This document shows positions 10,645-21,208 of a stretch of DNA of 64,000 nucleotides, in pieces; positions within the stretch are counted from its first letter, which is position 1; every line of letters begins with the position of its first letter. The notes under the pieces were generated by a model. That model worked only from the letters and a program-made list of their open reading frames with translations, had not been told where the DNA came from and did no database searches. Location: positions 186,001 through 250,000 of the forward strand of contig WHVD01000095.1 of assembly GCA_015178975.1 (NCBI GenBank), given 5' to 3'. Origin of the DNA: Hysterangium stoloniferum. Taxonomy: Eukaryota > Basidiomycota > Agaricomycetes > Hysterangiales > Hysterangiaceae. Both the position numbers and the translations under genes were made by a program.

Positions 10645-12194
10645 TACAGTAGGCAACAAAACTGTTTGGATGTTTCTTTGTTTTGAAAGGATCCTTTAGC
10701 ATTAGCCCAAATTAAATTCTAACAATTCTGAATAAATTATGATAGATGCTCTAATATCACGAAATGTTGATTACATAACCATGATGTCATATGTCCATTT
10801 ATGGCCATGCAATAATACCATGAATGCAGGTTGTACATCTGAATAGTTTTGTTGCCAAGATTCACAGAGCAAAGAAGTGGTCTAAAAATATTCATGATCA
10901 CATGACTTTACTTCCACAACTTAAAAACATGAACCTTAAACCCACAAGTCACATGATCTGTTCATGTTCAAGTATATATACAAGGCCTTTTAACATGCTT
11001 GTCCCCACAATTCACCATGCTCACTGTTCCCCCTACCATTTGTGAACACATCATTACTCTGCTCCTCTCTAATGTCTCTGGGCACTCTATTCATCAGACC
11101 ACTGGTGTTAGCATTGGAACTATCTCAAAAATATGCTCTGAATACTGTCCTGAGGCTCCCAAGTCCTTTGGTGGTCGTCCAACTAAACTTACATCTGCCA
11201 ATATCAGCTATGCTAAGCATCTCATTTGCAGGCAGAAAGCTGATAATGCAGTGCAAGTTACCAAGTCTCTTCAGGATGTCACAAATCAATCCCTCTCCTC
11301 CCAAACTGTTCATCATGCCTTACGCAAAGCTGGCCTCAGGCCTGTGGTGAAGAAGAATTGCCCTTTTCTGTGACAATCTCACAGGATGGAGAGGCTACAG
11401 TGGGCAGAGAGACATCAGGAGTACACTCTAGAGGACTGGAAGAGAGTTGTATTCTCTGATGAAACCAAAATCAATCATCCTGGGTCAGATGGAAGGAAGT
11501 GGGTGTGGAAAAAGGTGGGGGAGGGGTTGACTGATAGGCAGGGGGAGGGAACATTGAAGTTTGGTGATGGTAGTGTGATGATGTGGGGTTGCATGCTTTG
11601 GGAAGGCATTGGATATGCCACTAGGATTGAAGGGAAGATGGATTTACAGCTTTACTGCTCTAGCTTGGAGGATGAACTTCAGCAATCCCTTGAGTTTTAC
11701 AAGAAAACTCCATCTGATATCATCTTCCAGCCAGATAATGATCCAAAGCATACCAGCAAACTGGCTCAAAAGTGGTTTGATGACCACAGCTACAAGTGAT
11801 GAAGTGGCCAGCACAGTCTCCAGATCTAAACCCCATAGAGCATCTCTGGGGGCACTTGAAAAGGAGGCTAGCTGACTATGAAACACCACCTAGTGGAGTG
11901 GAGGAGCTTTGGGAGCACTGTCAAGTGGAATGGGAAAAGATACCAAAGGAAGTGTGTCAGAACTTGATAGAGAGTATGCCTAGAAGAGTAGAAGCTTGTA
12001 ATTAAGGCCAGGGAGGGTATACCAAGTACTAGTTTAGTATATAGGGTTTATAAAATACAGGCAACAAAACCATTTGGATGTACAAGCTTCATTAACCCTA
12101 TTATTATATCACCATAAATGGACATATGACATCATGGTTATGTAATCAACATTTTGTGACATTAGAGCATCTATCATAATTTATTCAGAATTAC
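10645..12194 (+). mobile_element. Tc1/mariner element with long subterminal inverted repeats
   Basis: A Tc1-type transposase (11017-12005) lies between two arms that match as inverted repeats over about 133 bp (10721-10855 against 12061-12194). Outside the left arm is TACAGTAGGCAACAAAAC (10645), resembling a Tc1 terminus after a TA target. Inner ends of both arms carry the same box in the opposite sense (GTTTTGTTGCC near 10847). No outer right terminus is seen: the right side runs directly into Helitron helicase sequence. The exact element ends are therefore uncertain. Confidence 0.75.
11017..12005 (+). pseudogene. Tc1-type DDE transposase
   Basis: The N-terminal helix-turn-helix region starts MLTVPPTICEHII, with GGRPTKLT as a linker. 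The DDE catalytic core has VVFSDETKIN (first Asp), IIFQPDNDPKHTS (second Asp) and SPDLNPIEHLWGHLKRRL (Glu). The family cuts and pastes DNA at TA sites. An in-frame TGA (11371-11373) lies where Arg would fit, and a one-base deletion near 11795 shifts the frame before MKWPAQSPDLNP. Without these two lesions it would be near full length (about 330 residues). Its start was chosen at the ATG at 11017, the first in the open frame. Confidence 0.9.
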
Positions 12195-12367
12195 ATAATT
12201 GTGCTTGTGCCTTTGCCTGTACTATTTTGTAGGTGCATATTAAAATAAAATAAAATCAATACCCTGACATGTTCCCTGTGACAGGGATGCTCTATGTCAT
12301 ATTGAAAGGGTTCACAAAATGCACAGCTTATGAAGCAAGTCTGACTGATCATCTGGGATGAGGTTCC

Positions 12368-12510
12368 TGTTAGAATTAAAGCGCAGGTATGCATCAGTAC
12401 ATTGTGGATGCAAACAAAAAGCATTAGTATTACCAAGCAACTATACAGTAGTTACTAATCTATATACAAAAGAATGCAAGATTACTAATTATATATATCA
12501 TATTTCAACA
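12368..12510 (-). repeat. Left (3') LTR of the small copia element
   Basis: It runs from TGTTAGAATTAAAGC to TTTCAACA, 143 bp, with only a few differences from the right copy at 13700-13842. Confidence 0.9.
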
Positions 12511-12560
12511 CAATCCCTTGATCAAAGGATTTGAACAAAAGGCTCCCTAAGTGTGAATTA

Positions 12561-13330
12561 TCATATCTGTGCAGTATGCACCCATTGCACTCTCTGAGGT
12601 ATTGCCAATTCAATGTTGTCATTACAATCAGCAGCATTGGTGGAAATATTAGGGCTTGGACAGTCAACCTGGTAATGACCATGTCCCCCACAGTTGAAGC
12701 ACGAAACATTTGGTGGGCACTTAATTGTATGGCGGCAGCCAGCCAAAAAGGCTTGAATTTCTGCATTGTTATTAACAATGGATAAATTATGAGGGCCAAG
12801 CTGGCGTGATTCTTCATTGAGTAAGCGATTGATGACATATTCAAGGGTGAGTTGTTCAGGTGGAATGGAATCCAAGCTGACAATGAACTTGTCATATGAT
12901 TCATCGAGGCCATTGGTAAGCACCAGAATCGTTTCTTCATCTTCATGAGTTTTGAGCCAATGACAAAGGGCGGTATCAATGTTAATTGATGGAGGACTGG
13001 TTGCATGGCTGAGATGTTGTGAGGTGTGCTTCACGGTGGCAATCCAGAGTTGCATGCTTTGTGAGTCATCTTTCTTCATGGTCAGGAAGTGGCGGTGAAT
13101 AGCGAGATGAGACACGAATCCATGAGCAACATGTACTTGGTGTAAATTTTCCCGAGAGATGATAGGATTGTTTTCGTGGAGGTGAGGGATTTGTTCTGAT
13201 TCAATACCAAGAGTAAGTTCCGATTGCACAAGTTGCTGTTTTTAATGAATGCGTGGACCAATTTTGAGGAGGATGAGCCGAGTGGTCAAGTTTCCGAACC
13301 ATCAATAAGATCCCAGACATCCTTGCGAAC
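12561..13330 (-). pseudogene. Copia-type Gag with CCHC zinc knuckle
   Basis: The minus strand encodes a UBN2-like copia Gag: KDVWDLIDGSE near 13310, then LWIATVKHTSQHL, ILVLTNGLDESYDKF and QLTLEYVINRLLNEE, and a zinc knuckle CFNCGGHGHYQVDC near 12695. The knuckle binds nucleic acid during particle assembly. An in-frame TGA (at SET*PLG) and a missing A in an A-run near 13250 break the N-terminal part. The rest is open to the stop near 12561. Confidence 0.82.
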
Positions 13331-13699
13331 AAGAAGTGCTTTCATATAAACACACCATGTACTATGATTTTCTTCCCCTAGTTTTTGAAAGTAATTCTCG
13401 TTCCCCATTTCTGGATAAGTGTGTGATGCCGATGTAGATTAGTGAGAAAAATGAAGATAAGGTGTGCAGTGCCAATTTCAATATACTGTCCCGGAATCCT
13501 TTCCGTGCACATACTGTGACTTCTAAGTCCTTTTATATGGTCACCTTCAATATACTGCCCCAGAGTCCTTCCCATGCAAGTATTGCAGCTTCTAAGCCCT
13601 TCTATACGGCCACCTAAAAAGAATACAATGAGTAACTACTTGAAGGAACGAAAATGTGCGGCGACGAATCTGAAAGATAAGTCTGTGGGGCCTATAACC

Positions 13700-13842
13700 T
13701 GTTAGAATTAAAGCACAGGTATGTGTCAGTACATTGTGGATGCGAACAAAAAGCGTTAGTATTACTAAGCAACTATACAGTAGTTACTAATCTATATACA
13801 AAAGAATGCAAGATTACTAATTATATATATCATATTTCAACA
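13700..13842 (-). repeat. Right (5') LTR of the small copia element
   Basis: 143 bp, starting TGTTAGAATTAAAGC and ending TTTCAACA, directly followed by the target duplication GTTCC. Confidence 0.9.
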
Positions 13843-14800
13843 GTTCCAATGCAGTCACATTACACATGTGCAGCAGTCAACAGGACCTTGAGGGATTTAT
13901 TAGAGAAGGAGGCCCTTCTCTTTAGGGGGGTTCCTGAGGAGGTGACTTCCAGCAGACTTTGCCTGTTGTATCACATTGGTCAAAAGAACAGATCATTGGA
14001 CAATGTATCCAAAAATATGAACTATGGAAGCATATTAAGGTACTGTTCTTGTCAAAGAATATCCAGGTGGACCAGGATGATCTACACAGTCAACAGTTTC
14101 TTGATCAGTTGCTCTTGGATGTAGGCCATGGAAAAACTTTGCCTTTGGATCATACAACAGAAATGCCTCCTCATATGATCTGTGGTCCAGATATGTCTGA
14201 TCTAATTTCTGAGATATATCCAAACATTTGTGTGGATGGGGACCAAAGAGATTGGCAAGATGGAGACTTCTTAGACTGGGCCATTCTGTGTCCAAGGAAT
14301 TCAGAGGTAGATGAGATTAATTCAAAGCTTCTGGCTAAATTCCCTGGGGATAGTCATGTGTACCACAGTGCTGATACTGCAGGGGGAGACAGCGAGACAG
14401 AGATGTATCCTGTAGAGTATTTGAACAGCCTGAATGTTGGTGGAATCTCCCCAAGTTGACTTGGGGTGAAGCCAGGAGTCTCTTTGATGCTACTACAGAA
14501 CATACTGTAGATCCACAGAGGGGACTGTTCAATGGGGCAAGATTGCAACTGATTAAAATGGAAAATCATTTGCTTCAAGCATGGATCCTAACTGGACCAT
14601 GTACTAGGCAACTAGCATTTATTTCATGGATCAAACTTATTACAAATGAAGATCAACTCCCTTTTACCTGCATCATATTCAGTTTCCAGTGCAGTTAGCA
14701 TTTGCAATGATGATTAAGAAGTCACAGAGACAGACTATGAAAGCGGTGGGATTAAATTTGAGAATGGCTGCATTTGGACATGGGCAATTGTATGTGTGAC

Positions 14801-15161
14801 TTTAAGGAAAAGAAGTTGGAATGGGATAAAAATATTATTAAAGGAGAGAAGAGAATGGCAAATATAGTACATGAAGATGTATAATTAGATTGGGGTTTTG
14901 ATGTGATTTGATTGATTTTTTCTAATGATGATTGTGATAAAAACTTAAAAGTTGTTGGGGTGGGGAGGTTTGGGGGGGCAGGGCTCCCCGACAAGCCAGA
15001 GCCAATAGTGTAGCAAGGGTTCCCAGGCTTGTCATCCTATAAATGAAAGTTGGTCAGTGAGTTGTGGGTGCAAAAGGATGCCAAAAATCCCAATAAGGCA
15101 GGTAAAAGGTACCATTAATTAGCACCATGTTTGTCAGTGCAGGAGCATTTTCAATTCCACA
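14801..15161. other. Sequence between the Helitron relic and the foldback repeat, no gene
   Basis: AT-rich, with one GC-rich patch (14960-15005). I looked for a Helitron 3' hairpin with a CTRR end and found nothing convincing. No open frame of interest. Confidence 0.4.
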
Positions 15162-15537
15162 CACTGGAGACATCCCAAGGTTTTTGGAGTTTGAAAACCT
15201 TTCAAAAATCCTAATATTTGGCCAAATTTTTTAAGAATTCTTTGAACTGATAAATTGTTTGAAAATTTTAAGTTTTAGTAGAATTTTCCAAAAGTGGAAA
15301 ATCATATCTCAAAACTTTAAATATTTGTATCAGGAAATCTGAGGAAACATCATTAGTCAGAGCTTTTTGATGCAAATATTTAAAGTTTTGAGATATGGTT
15401 TTCCACTTTGGAAAATCCTACTAAAACTTGAAATATTCAAAACATTTATCAGTTCAAAGAATTCTTAGAAAATTTGGCTAAATAGTAGGATTTTTGGAAG
15501 GTTCTCCAACTCCAAAAACCTTGGGATGCCTCCAGTG
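15162..15537. repeat. Foldback (long inverted repeat), about 376 bp
   Basis: The left arm starting CACTGGAGACATCCCAAGG is the near complement of the right arm ending CCTTGGGATGCCTCCAGTG. Matching continues inward through the TTTTGGAGTTTG and AAAATCATATCTCAAAACTT blocks to a centre near 15350, giving arms of about 180 bp. There is no coding frame and no clear target duplication. It may be a foldback-type MITE. Confidence 0.8.
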
Positions 15538-15690
15538 ACAGGAGTATTTTTGTTGGCATGGGAGCTTTTGGGACACCATGGGAGTTTTTTTTGACACTGT
15601 GGGAGCTTTTCTGCCAGCAGTGTGGAAGCATTCTTTGACATGTGGGAGTATTTTTACATGTGTGGGAATACTGGAAAACTGCTGTCCATA
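15538..15690. repeat. Degenerate minisatellite, about 30-bp units
   Basis: Units resembling TGTGGGAGTTTTTTTGACA recur five or six times with much drift, next to the foldback. No gene. Confidence 0.55.
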
Positions 15691-15899
15691 GGGAATGGCA
15701 TGGCATGGGTATACTCTCAGGTATCCAGACCCAAACCTATACTTGTACCAACAGAATACCTCACCTGTCTACCAGGGTGTGGATACTGATGGGTATAGTA
15801 CCTGTATGGGTAAACCCACAGGTATTCACTAAATGTTGCTGGTATTCTTGATGTCTACATAGAAAACAAAATATTAATGGCATCTCAGCCATCCTCAAG

Positions 15900-16100
15900 C
15901 TCCTCCTCCCCCTCAACATCTTGCATCACAGTAACTTTCAACACATCTTCATCCTTCACCATACCCATCAAACTCCATGACCAAGACAAAGAAGTGCACA
16001 GGGACTGAGCTGACAACTGATTGCAAATATGAGATAATACAAGGTGACGACAGCTGAAAATGTGCTTGACATCAACAGATGTAGCTAGATGTACAATGTT
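15900..16100 (-). pseudogene. hAT transposase C-terminal fragment
   Basis: The minus strand reads ATSVDVKHIFSCRHLVLSH, then NQLSAQS and SWSLMGMVKDEDVLKV. This matches the C-terminal dimerisation motif of basidiomycete hAT transposases, where SVDVERVFSRGR...LSAQSTRALLCL is usual. Only about 65 residues remain, with drift at key positions. No terminal repeats are visible. Confidence 0.65.
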
Positions 16101-16709
16101 AGATTTTACACAAATGAAAAGTGAGAGACATACCAGGGATAGTAAAATAATCCAAGGCCATATAAGACAGACAAGGGTAAATTGTGCTACCAAAGCAGGA
16201 CATTCTCAACATGTTCAGGATCTGAGCTGAGATATGCATCAGGCTCAGCATGGAGTTAAGCAAGCCTCAGCTTAGATAATGCTGGGTTATTGTTGAATAT
16301 ATTACTTGATGCTGTATTCTAATGGAAAGTGTTAAGAATTAAGACACCCTCAATAGTAATGAGGTGAACACCTTTGTTCTATAGTAGGCTGCTCATCAAT
16401 CCTATCGTTCAACTTGATTATTTTATGCTCATCATTTTCCCATTGTTCTGATATCACATATAAAGTAGTCTTTAGTATTGAACTTAGTCTAGTCCATTAT
16501 ATAACTATATAACTACAAGACTGAAATAATATATTAGGTTAACCTTTTCAATAGGTTATAGGCCTATTCTGTTGATTTTAATGTGACAACTTGATTAAGA
16601 ATACCTTACATCTGCTTCCTTGGACTTGCCTTCATGCACATTCCTACCAGTGTCATGCATGGCTACTGGCCTCACATCTTCTACACCTTCTGTGCCACTT
16701 CTTTGCACC

Positions 16710-16906
16710 TCCATTATGTATACAGACACCAAACTTGACAAAAATATTGGCAACTATAAAGAGTGGTATCATCATGCTAAACACCATCTTACACTTACAG
16801 GTCTCATTTCATATGCTCTTGGGACTGCATGGGTCCCCAATGCCTCTGAACGCATTGCCTATTGTAAGGGCAACTCTCTAGACTGCACTGACTCACACTG
16901 TGACTG
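16710..16906 (+). pseudogene. Possible retrotransposon Gag N-terminal fragment
   Basis: The frame reads TKLDKNIGNYKEWYHHAKHH then LTGLISYALGT. This resembles the start of fungal copia Gag proteins (KL-x-N-Y-x-x-W). It stops at TGA 16905-16907. The match is short and could be chance. Confidence 0.35.
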
Positions 16907-17366
16907 AGTTGGGGCACTAGCAGAGGGAATCCAAAGTAAGTTTATACCTATCTATTTATATACATATAGAGTACAGTACTACTTACCTAGCAGAGGGAAT
17001 CCTAAGAGAAAAGTCTAAAGGAACCTTGGCTAGCAGGTGATTAACTAAAGGTGCAGTGGAGTTTGAAAATGTGATAAAGACAAGGTGCCCTCACCCTTGA
17101 CTTATGAGACTAAATTTGGGAAGGTCAGGAGTGAATTTGGGGAACTTGAGGTTGTCCCCTGACATCACCCCCCCTTTTAAGGTATGGCATCCCAACATGC
17201 TGTTGATTCCAATAAAGTCCAGGCTTAACCTCTTGAAACCCTGGAATCTGGGTTACTTGTACTGTGGTGTTTGGAGGTTGCCTTGATCCTTGAATGGGGC
17301 CCTGAATTGTTACTGCCTCTGGATGTTGTGTGTGGAAGTCTGCTGTCAAGGCAGGGGCAAATCATC
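16907..17366. other. No recognisable gene
   Basis: Contains two copies of CTAGCAGAGGGAATCC (about 16917 and 16987) and short open frames with no recognised domain. Confidence 0.4.
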
Positions 17367-17935
17367 AAAAAACAACCATCAGAAATAGTTCTCCATATTA
17401 CATCTTATACAACCCATAGTTATTTAACAAATTCCATTGTATATAATTTCCTTCCTTTTACAGATGCCTACTAATACTTTTATTGGTACTTTGTCTTTTA
17501 AAAGCTGTAATGTAGTTATTTCCATGTAAAATATGTAAAATATTATTGGAAATTTTTCATGCCACAGCTGTCTTTATTAAGTAAAACCCCCTATATATTC
17601 TGGGTATGTCGAACCAAGTAGAAATCTGTTTAGATTAACAGATCCATTCCGAAGTAATACATATGTATTTAGAGGTGCCAATGATATACATATGCATGGA
17701 ATGGACTATCTAAAGGTATCTATTTTTTAAAAGTATTAGTGTTTCAAACTACTAAGTTTTTTTATTGTCTACTTGTGTCCAGAAAGATTCTTTAGTTTGT
17801 AATGTATGAGAGAGTTTAGAACTTTTTAAAAGTTTTAAAAACCAAATTATGTTTGAATCACATCCCAGATGTTTAAATGACCTTTAGAGTATATTAGAAT
17901 TTGGTATACTTAATAGTTTTCAGATATCCTCCTAC
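17367..17935 (-). mobile_element. MITE-1 copy b, one end truncated
   Basis: This is the reverse complement of the family. It ends with the intact terminus GTTTTCAGATATCCTCC at 17935, while the other ~115 bp end is missing. It abuts the truncated start of the plus-strand gypsy gag. Confidence 0.8.
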
Positions 17936-18968
17936 TGGAAGTTTATCAAATTTCTTCTCCTTTCTTTTTCCAGTATTCATCTATACACTCTGTGGTATCA
18001 AAACTCCTAAGAAAAAGGAACAAGAACCTCCATGGTCAAAAGTCAATGCTCCGGAACCCTTCACAGGTTCCAACCCAAACAAACTCTCTACTTTCCTCAT
18101 GCAATGTCACTTCAATTTCTGCGATCGATCCGCCACATTCTCCACGGACTCCCGAAAAGTCAATTACACACTTTCATACTTGTCGGGATCCATGCTGAAA
18201 TGGTTCAAACCAGTTTTTAGTGGACTTTCCGAGGAAGAGCCGCTCTGGCTCGAAGATTGGGATGCTTTTTTTATGGAGCTTGAAACCAACTTTGGCCTGT
18301 ATGACCTGACAGGAGAAGCCAAGAACAGCCTCACAAATCTTCATATGAAGGACATGCAGCACATCACAGACTATATTGTCCAATTAAATACTCTTGCAGC
18401 TCGTTGTCAGTGGGGCGATCCCACTCTCCACCACCAATTCTATGCTGGTCTGCCATCCCACCTTAAAGATGAAGTCTCCAAAGGAGAAGATGGCAAGCCA
18501 AAAACCCTGTCCCATATCAAAGCTCAAAATGTGGCTGCATGTTATTGGGAATGTTGTGCAGAAGTTGCCCGCAAGACCTCTGTGGACAAAGTAAACAAGT
18601 CCACGGCCAATAAAAACAGCAACAACAACTCGTCAACCAGCAACCAAAACTCCATGCAATCTGACAAGAAGAACAATAAAAAGTCTTCTAACAACAACAA
18701 CAACAAGGACAATAACAAGGGTCAACAGTCTGGCAAGCAAGCCGGAAAGCCCAACATCACAGGCAAACTCAGACCCAATGGCAAATTGACCCCACAGGAA
18801 AGACAACATTGTATGGACAATAACCTCTGTCTCTTGTGTGGGAAACCCAGTCATCGAGTCCTGGAATGTCTCCTGGGAAAAGCAAACTCTGCAAAGGGTC
18901 AAACATCCAAGGCCTCCACAGACACCCCATTGAAGGACAAACCGGCTTCTGACTCGAAAAAAGAGTGA
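17936..18968 (+). pseudogene. Ty3/gypsy Gag (element G1), N-terminus missing
   Basis: Recognisable Gag starts near 18010 (WSKVNAPEPFTGSNPNKLST) and continues through the capsid-like retrotransposon gag domain (YTLSYLSGSMLKWF, LWLEDWDAFF). An Asn/Ser/Lys-rich low-complexity tract follows, then a CCHC knuckle CLLCGKPSHRVLEC near 18830. It ends at TGA 18966-18968. The sister Gag at 45-46 kb has about 120 more residues at the N-terminus, so this copy was cut there, at the MITE-1 junction. The rest is open. Confidence 0.88.
18954..18968 (+). promoter_or_regulatory. Putative -1 frameshift site at the gag-pol junction
   Basis: The gag frame ends TCG AAA AAA GAG TGA. The pol frame is -1 relative to gag and is open across this site, reading EKRVSNP and on into VGGCIASPHIQEF. 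The sister copy near 45060 (minus strand) keeps TCG AAA AAA GAG TAA and the same overlap. The A6 run is the likely slip point, although its heptamer (G AAA AAA) is not the classic X XXY YYZ form. Confidence 0.5.
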
Positions 18969-20486
18969 GCAACCCTGTGGACTCCACGTGGGTTGGGGGT
19001 TGCATTGCCTCTCCACACATTCAAGAGTTTACTTGTCTCAACACATCCGCTCTTTCACATTCTGATTCTTTTTTTGTTAAACTTATGTCTAATATGATCC
19101 TGAAGTTTGTTTTTTCAGCTCTTATAGATTCCGGCTCGACTCATTGTTTTTTAGATACAAAATTCACACAAAAACAAAATGTTGTCAACTTATCCAATTA
19201 ATCCCGTCAGCCTCCACCTCTTTGATGGCAGAAGTAACTCGGTTGTTACCCAAGCTTGTGATTTATCCATCTGTTTCCCGTGTGGAACATCTCAATTGGT
19301 CACTTTCTATGTGACCCAGTTAGACTCAAGTTGCTCAGTGGTCCTAGGACACAACTGGCTTACCCGCTACAATCCATTGATTGACTGGATAGCTGACAGT
19401 ATAACATTCTGGACCCCCGTGGCAGCCGAGGAAACTGTGCCTGACACAGCCTCCATGGAACCCATGGCCTTACTGGCACCTGCAGTCTCGAGGACTCCTG
19501 TGATCCCTACGGCACCCATGGCTTCCCTGGAACCCATGACACCTCCATCTATCTCTCTGATTAATGCTGCAGCTTTTATTAGGGCTACAAAAATGGACGG
19601 GTCCCACGCATTCACTATCAACTTAAAAATTGATGAAGCAACTGGACATTTTTCAACCCCAGTATCTGCATCTGAGCAAGCCACTGACCTAGAAGGCTTC
19701 CTGGAGAAATATCATGACTTCGTGGATGTTTTTAGCAAGTGGAAAGTTGACTGGCTTCTGCCCCACAGAGAATACAACTTAAAAATTGATCTCAAAGATG
19801 GCGCCCAGCCACCCCTAGGACATATTTATCTGCTCTTGTCCATGGAACTTTCCACAATCCACAATTTCCTGGATGAACATTTGTCCATAGGTTTTATCCG
19901 ACCCTCAAAGTCTCCTTTTGGAGCACCTGTCCTGTTTGTCAGAAAGAAGGATGGATCCCTTAGACTATGTGTTGATTTTAGAGGACTCAATGCTGTCACC
20001 AAAGAGGATAAGTATCCACTTCCACTCATATCTGATCTGCTCAATGCTCTGCAGAATGCCCAGATTTACACCAAAATAGATCTCAAACACGCCTATCATT
20101 TGGTCCAGATCACCATGGGCGATGAATGGAAAACCACTTTTAGAACCTGCTATGGGGCCTTTGAGTGGTTGGTGATGCCCTTCAGACTCACCAATGCTCC
20201 TTCTGTTTTTCAGCATTTTATCAACAATATTTTCTCCGACATGCTCAATGTATGCATCATTGTTTACTTGGACAACATTCTTATCTACTCCGAGGACCCC
20301 ACAGAACATGACAAACAAGTCTGTAAAGTTCTCCAGAGACTCAGACAACATGGTTTATTCACGAATGGTAAAAAATGTACTTTTGACACAGACTCCATGG
20401 AATACCTGGGCTTCATAATGGGACCCGATGGACTCCGCATGGACAAAACTAAAGTGCAAGTCATCAAAGATTGGCCTGAACCCTGA
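18957..20486 (+). pseudogene. Ty3/gypsy protease and reverse transcriptase (G1)
   Basis: Protease: FSALIDSGSTHCFLD (the DSG active site) near 19125. A frameshift follows near 19180, and the frame goes on with HLFDG and VVLGHNWL. Reverse transcriptase: [44 protein letters not shown] and EYLGFIMGPDGL. The catalytic box at 20264-20275 reads YLDN instead of YLDD, which should abolish polymerase activity. TGA 20484-20486 stands where the sister copy has CGA (WPEP-R-KVKD). Confidence 0.92.
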
Positions 20487-21208
20487 AAAGTTAAAGATAT
20501 ACAATCCTTCCTTGGCTTTGCCAATTTTTACAGATGATTTATCTGTGGATATTCCAACATCACGGTTCCCCTTACCCGTCTCACATGTAAGGATACTCCA
20601 TGGAATTTTAATGATAAGTGTCAAAAAGCTTTCAATCTTCTAAAAAATTCTTTTTCTTCAGCTCCTATTCTGTCATATTGGCACCGGACTTCCCGCTCAT
20701 TGTCAAAATGGATACCTCAGACTATGCACTTGGAGCCATTTTATCTATCCAGGACTCTGAGAGAGATGTCCACCCTGTGGCTTTTCTGTCCTGGACTTTT
20801 ACCAGAGCAGAGCTCAACTATGATGTTTATGATAACGAACTCCTGGCAATTTTTTCAGCTTTCAAAGTGTGGCGACACTATTTGGAAGGCTCAGGAACTC
20901 CGATTGATGTTGTAACAGATCACAAAAACCTGGAATACCTTTCTACCACAAAACGTTTGACCCATCAGCAGGCCTGCTGGTCTGAATATCTATCTGCCTT
21001 CAATATGATTATCCGTTTTCGACCCAGCCATCTTAGTGGCAAACCCAACGCTTTAACTAGATGATGGGACACCTATCCTAAGGAGGGGAGCAACGACTAT
21101 GCCACGGTAAACCTGCACAACCTGAAACCTATTTTCACGAATCAGCAACTTACCGCATCAGTCCACCCAACTTTCCTCGTCCATCCCATTGTCCATGGAA
21201 TTATCATT
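20487..21208 (+). pseudogene. Ty3/gypsy RT connection and RNase H (G1)
   Basis: The thumb region has KVKDIQSFLGFANFY with TGA at 20535-20537. RNase H follows (VKMDTSDYALGAILSIQD, LNYDVYDNELLAIF, VVTDHKNLEYLSTTKRL), ending in RPSHLSGKPNALTR and TGA 21062-21064. RNase H would remove the RNA of the RNA-DNA hybrid. The stops and a frameshift near 20660 make it non-functional. Confidence 0.88.

Larger units (their letters stand above)
12368..13842 (-). mobile_element. Small gag-only copia element (TR-GAG-like), target duplication GTTCC
   Basis: Two 143-bp LTRs (12368-12510 and 13700-13842) in the same orientation flank only a gag remnant. GTTCC is directly repeated outside (12363-12367 and 13843-13847). 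Next to the right LTR, on the minus strand, is GGTTATAGGCCCC, similar to the half-tRNA primer site of the larger copia at 25224. The total is 1475 bp with no pol. It is non-autonomous by content and presumably needed a full copia to move. Confidence 0.88.
12303..14800 (+). pseudogene. Helitron PIF1-type helicase relic (C-terminal half), interrupted
   Basis: LIIWDEVP just before 12367 joins, after removing the inserted element at 12368-13842, to MQSHYTCAAVNRTLRDL; this is the Walker B region of Helitron helicases. Further motifs follow: FLDWAILCPRNSEVDEIN (14270), YPVEYLNSLN (14407), RGLFNGARLQLI (14520) and QFPVQLAFAMMIKKSQRQT near 14690. The family unwinds DNA for rolling-circle transposition. 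Stops (TGA near 12330; TGA at 14457) and frameshifts show it is dead. The replication-initiator domain is not present. Confidence 0.82.

Noticed and set aside
14960-15005. GC-rich patch as a Helitron 3' hairpin and terminus
   Set aside because: No stable hairpin followed by CTRR and T could be found by eye.
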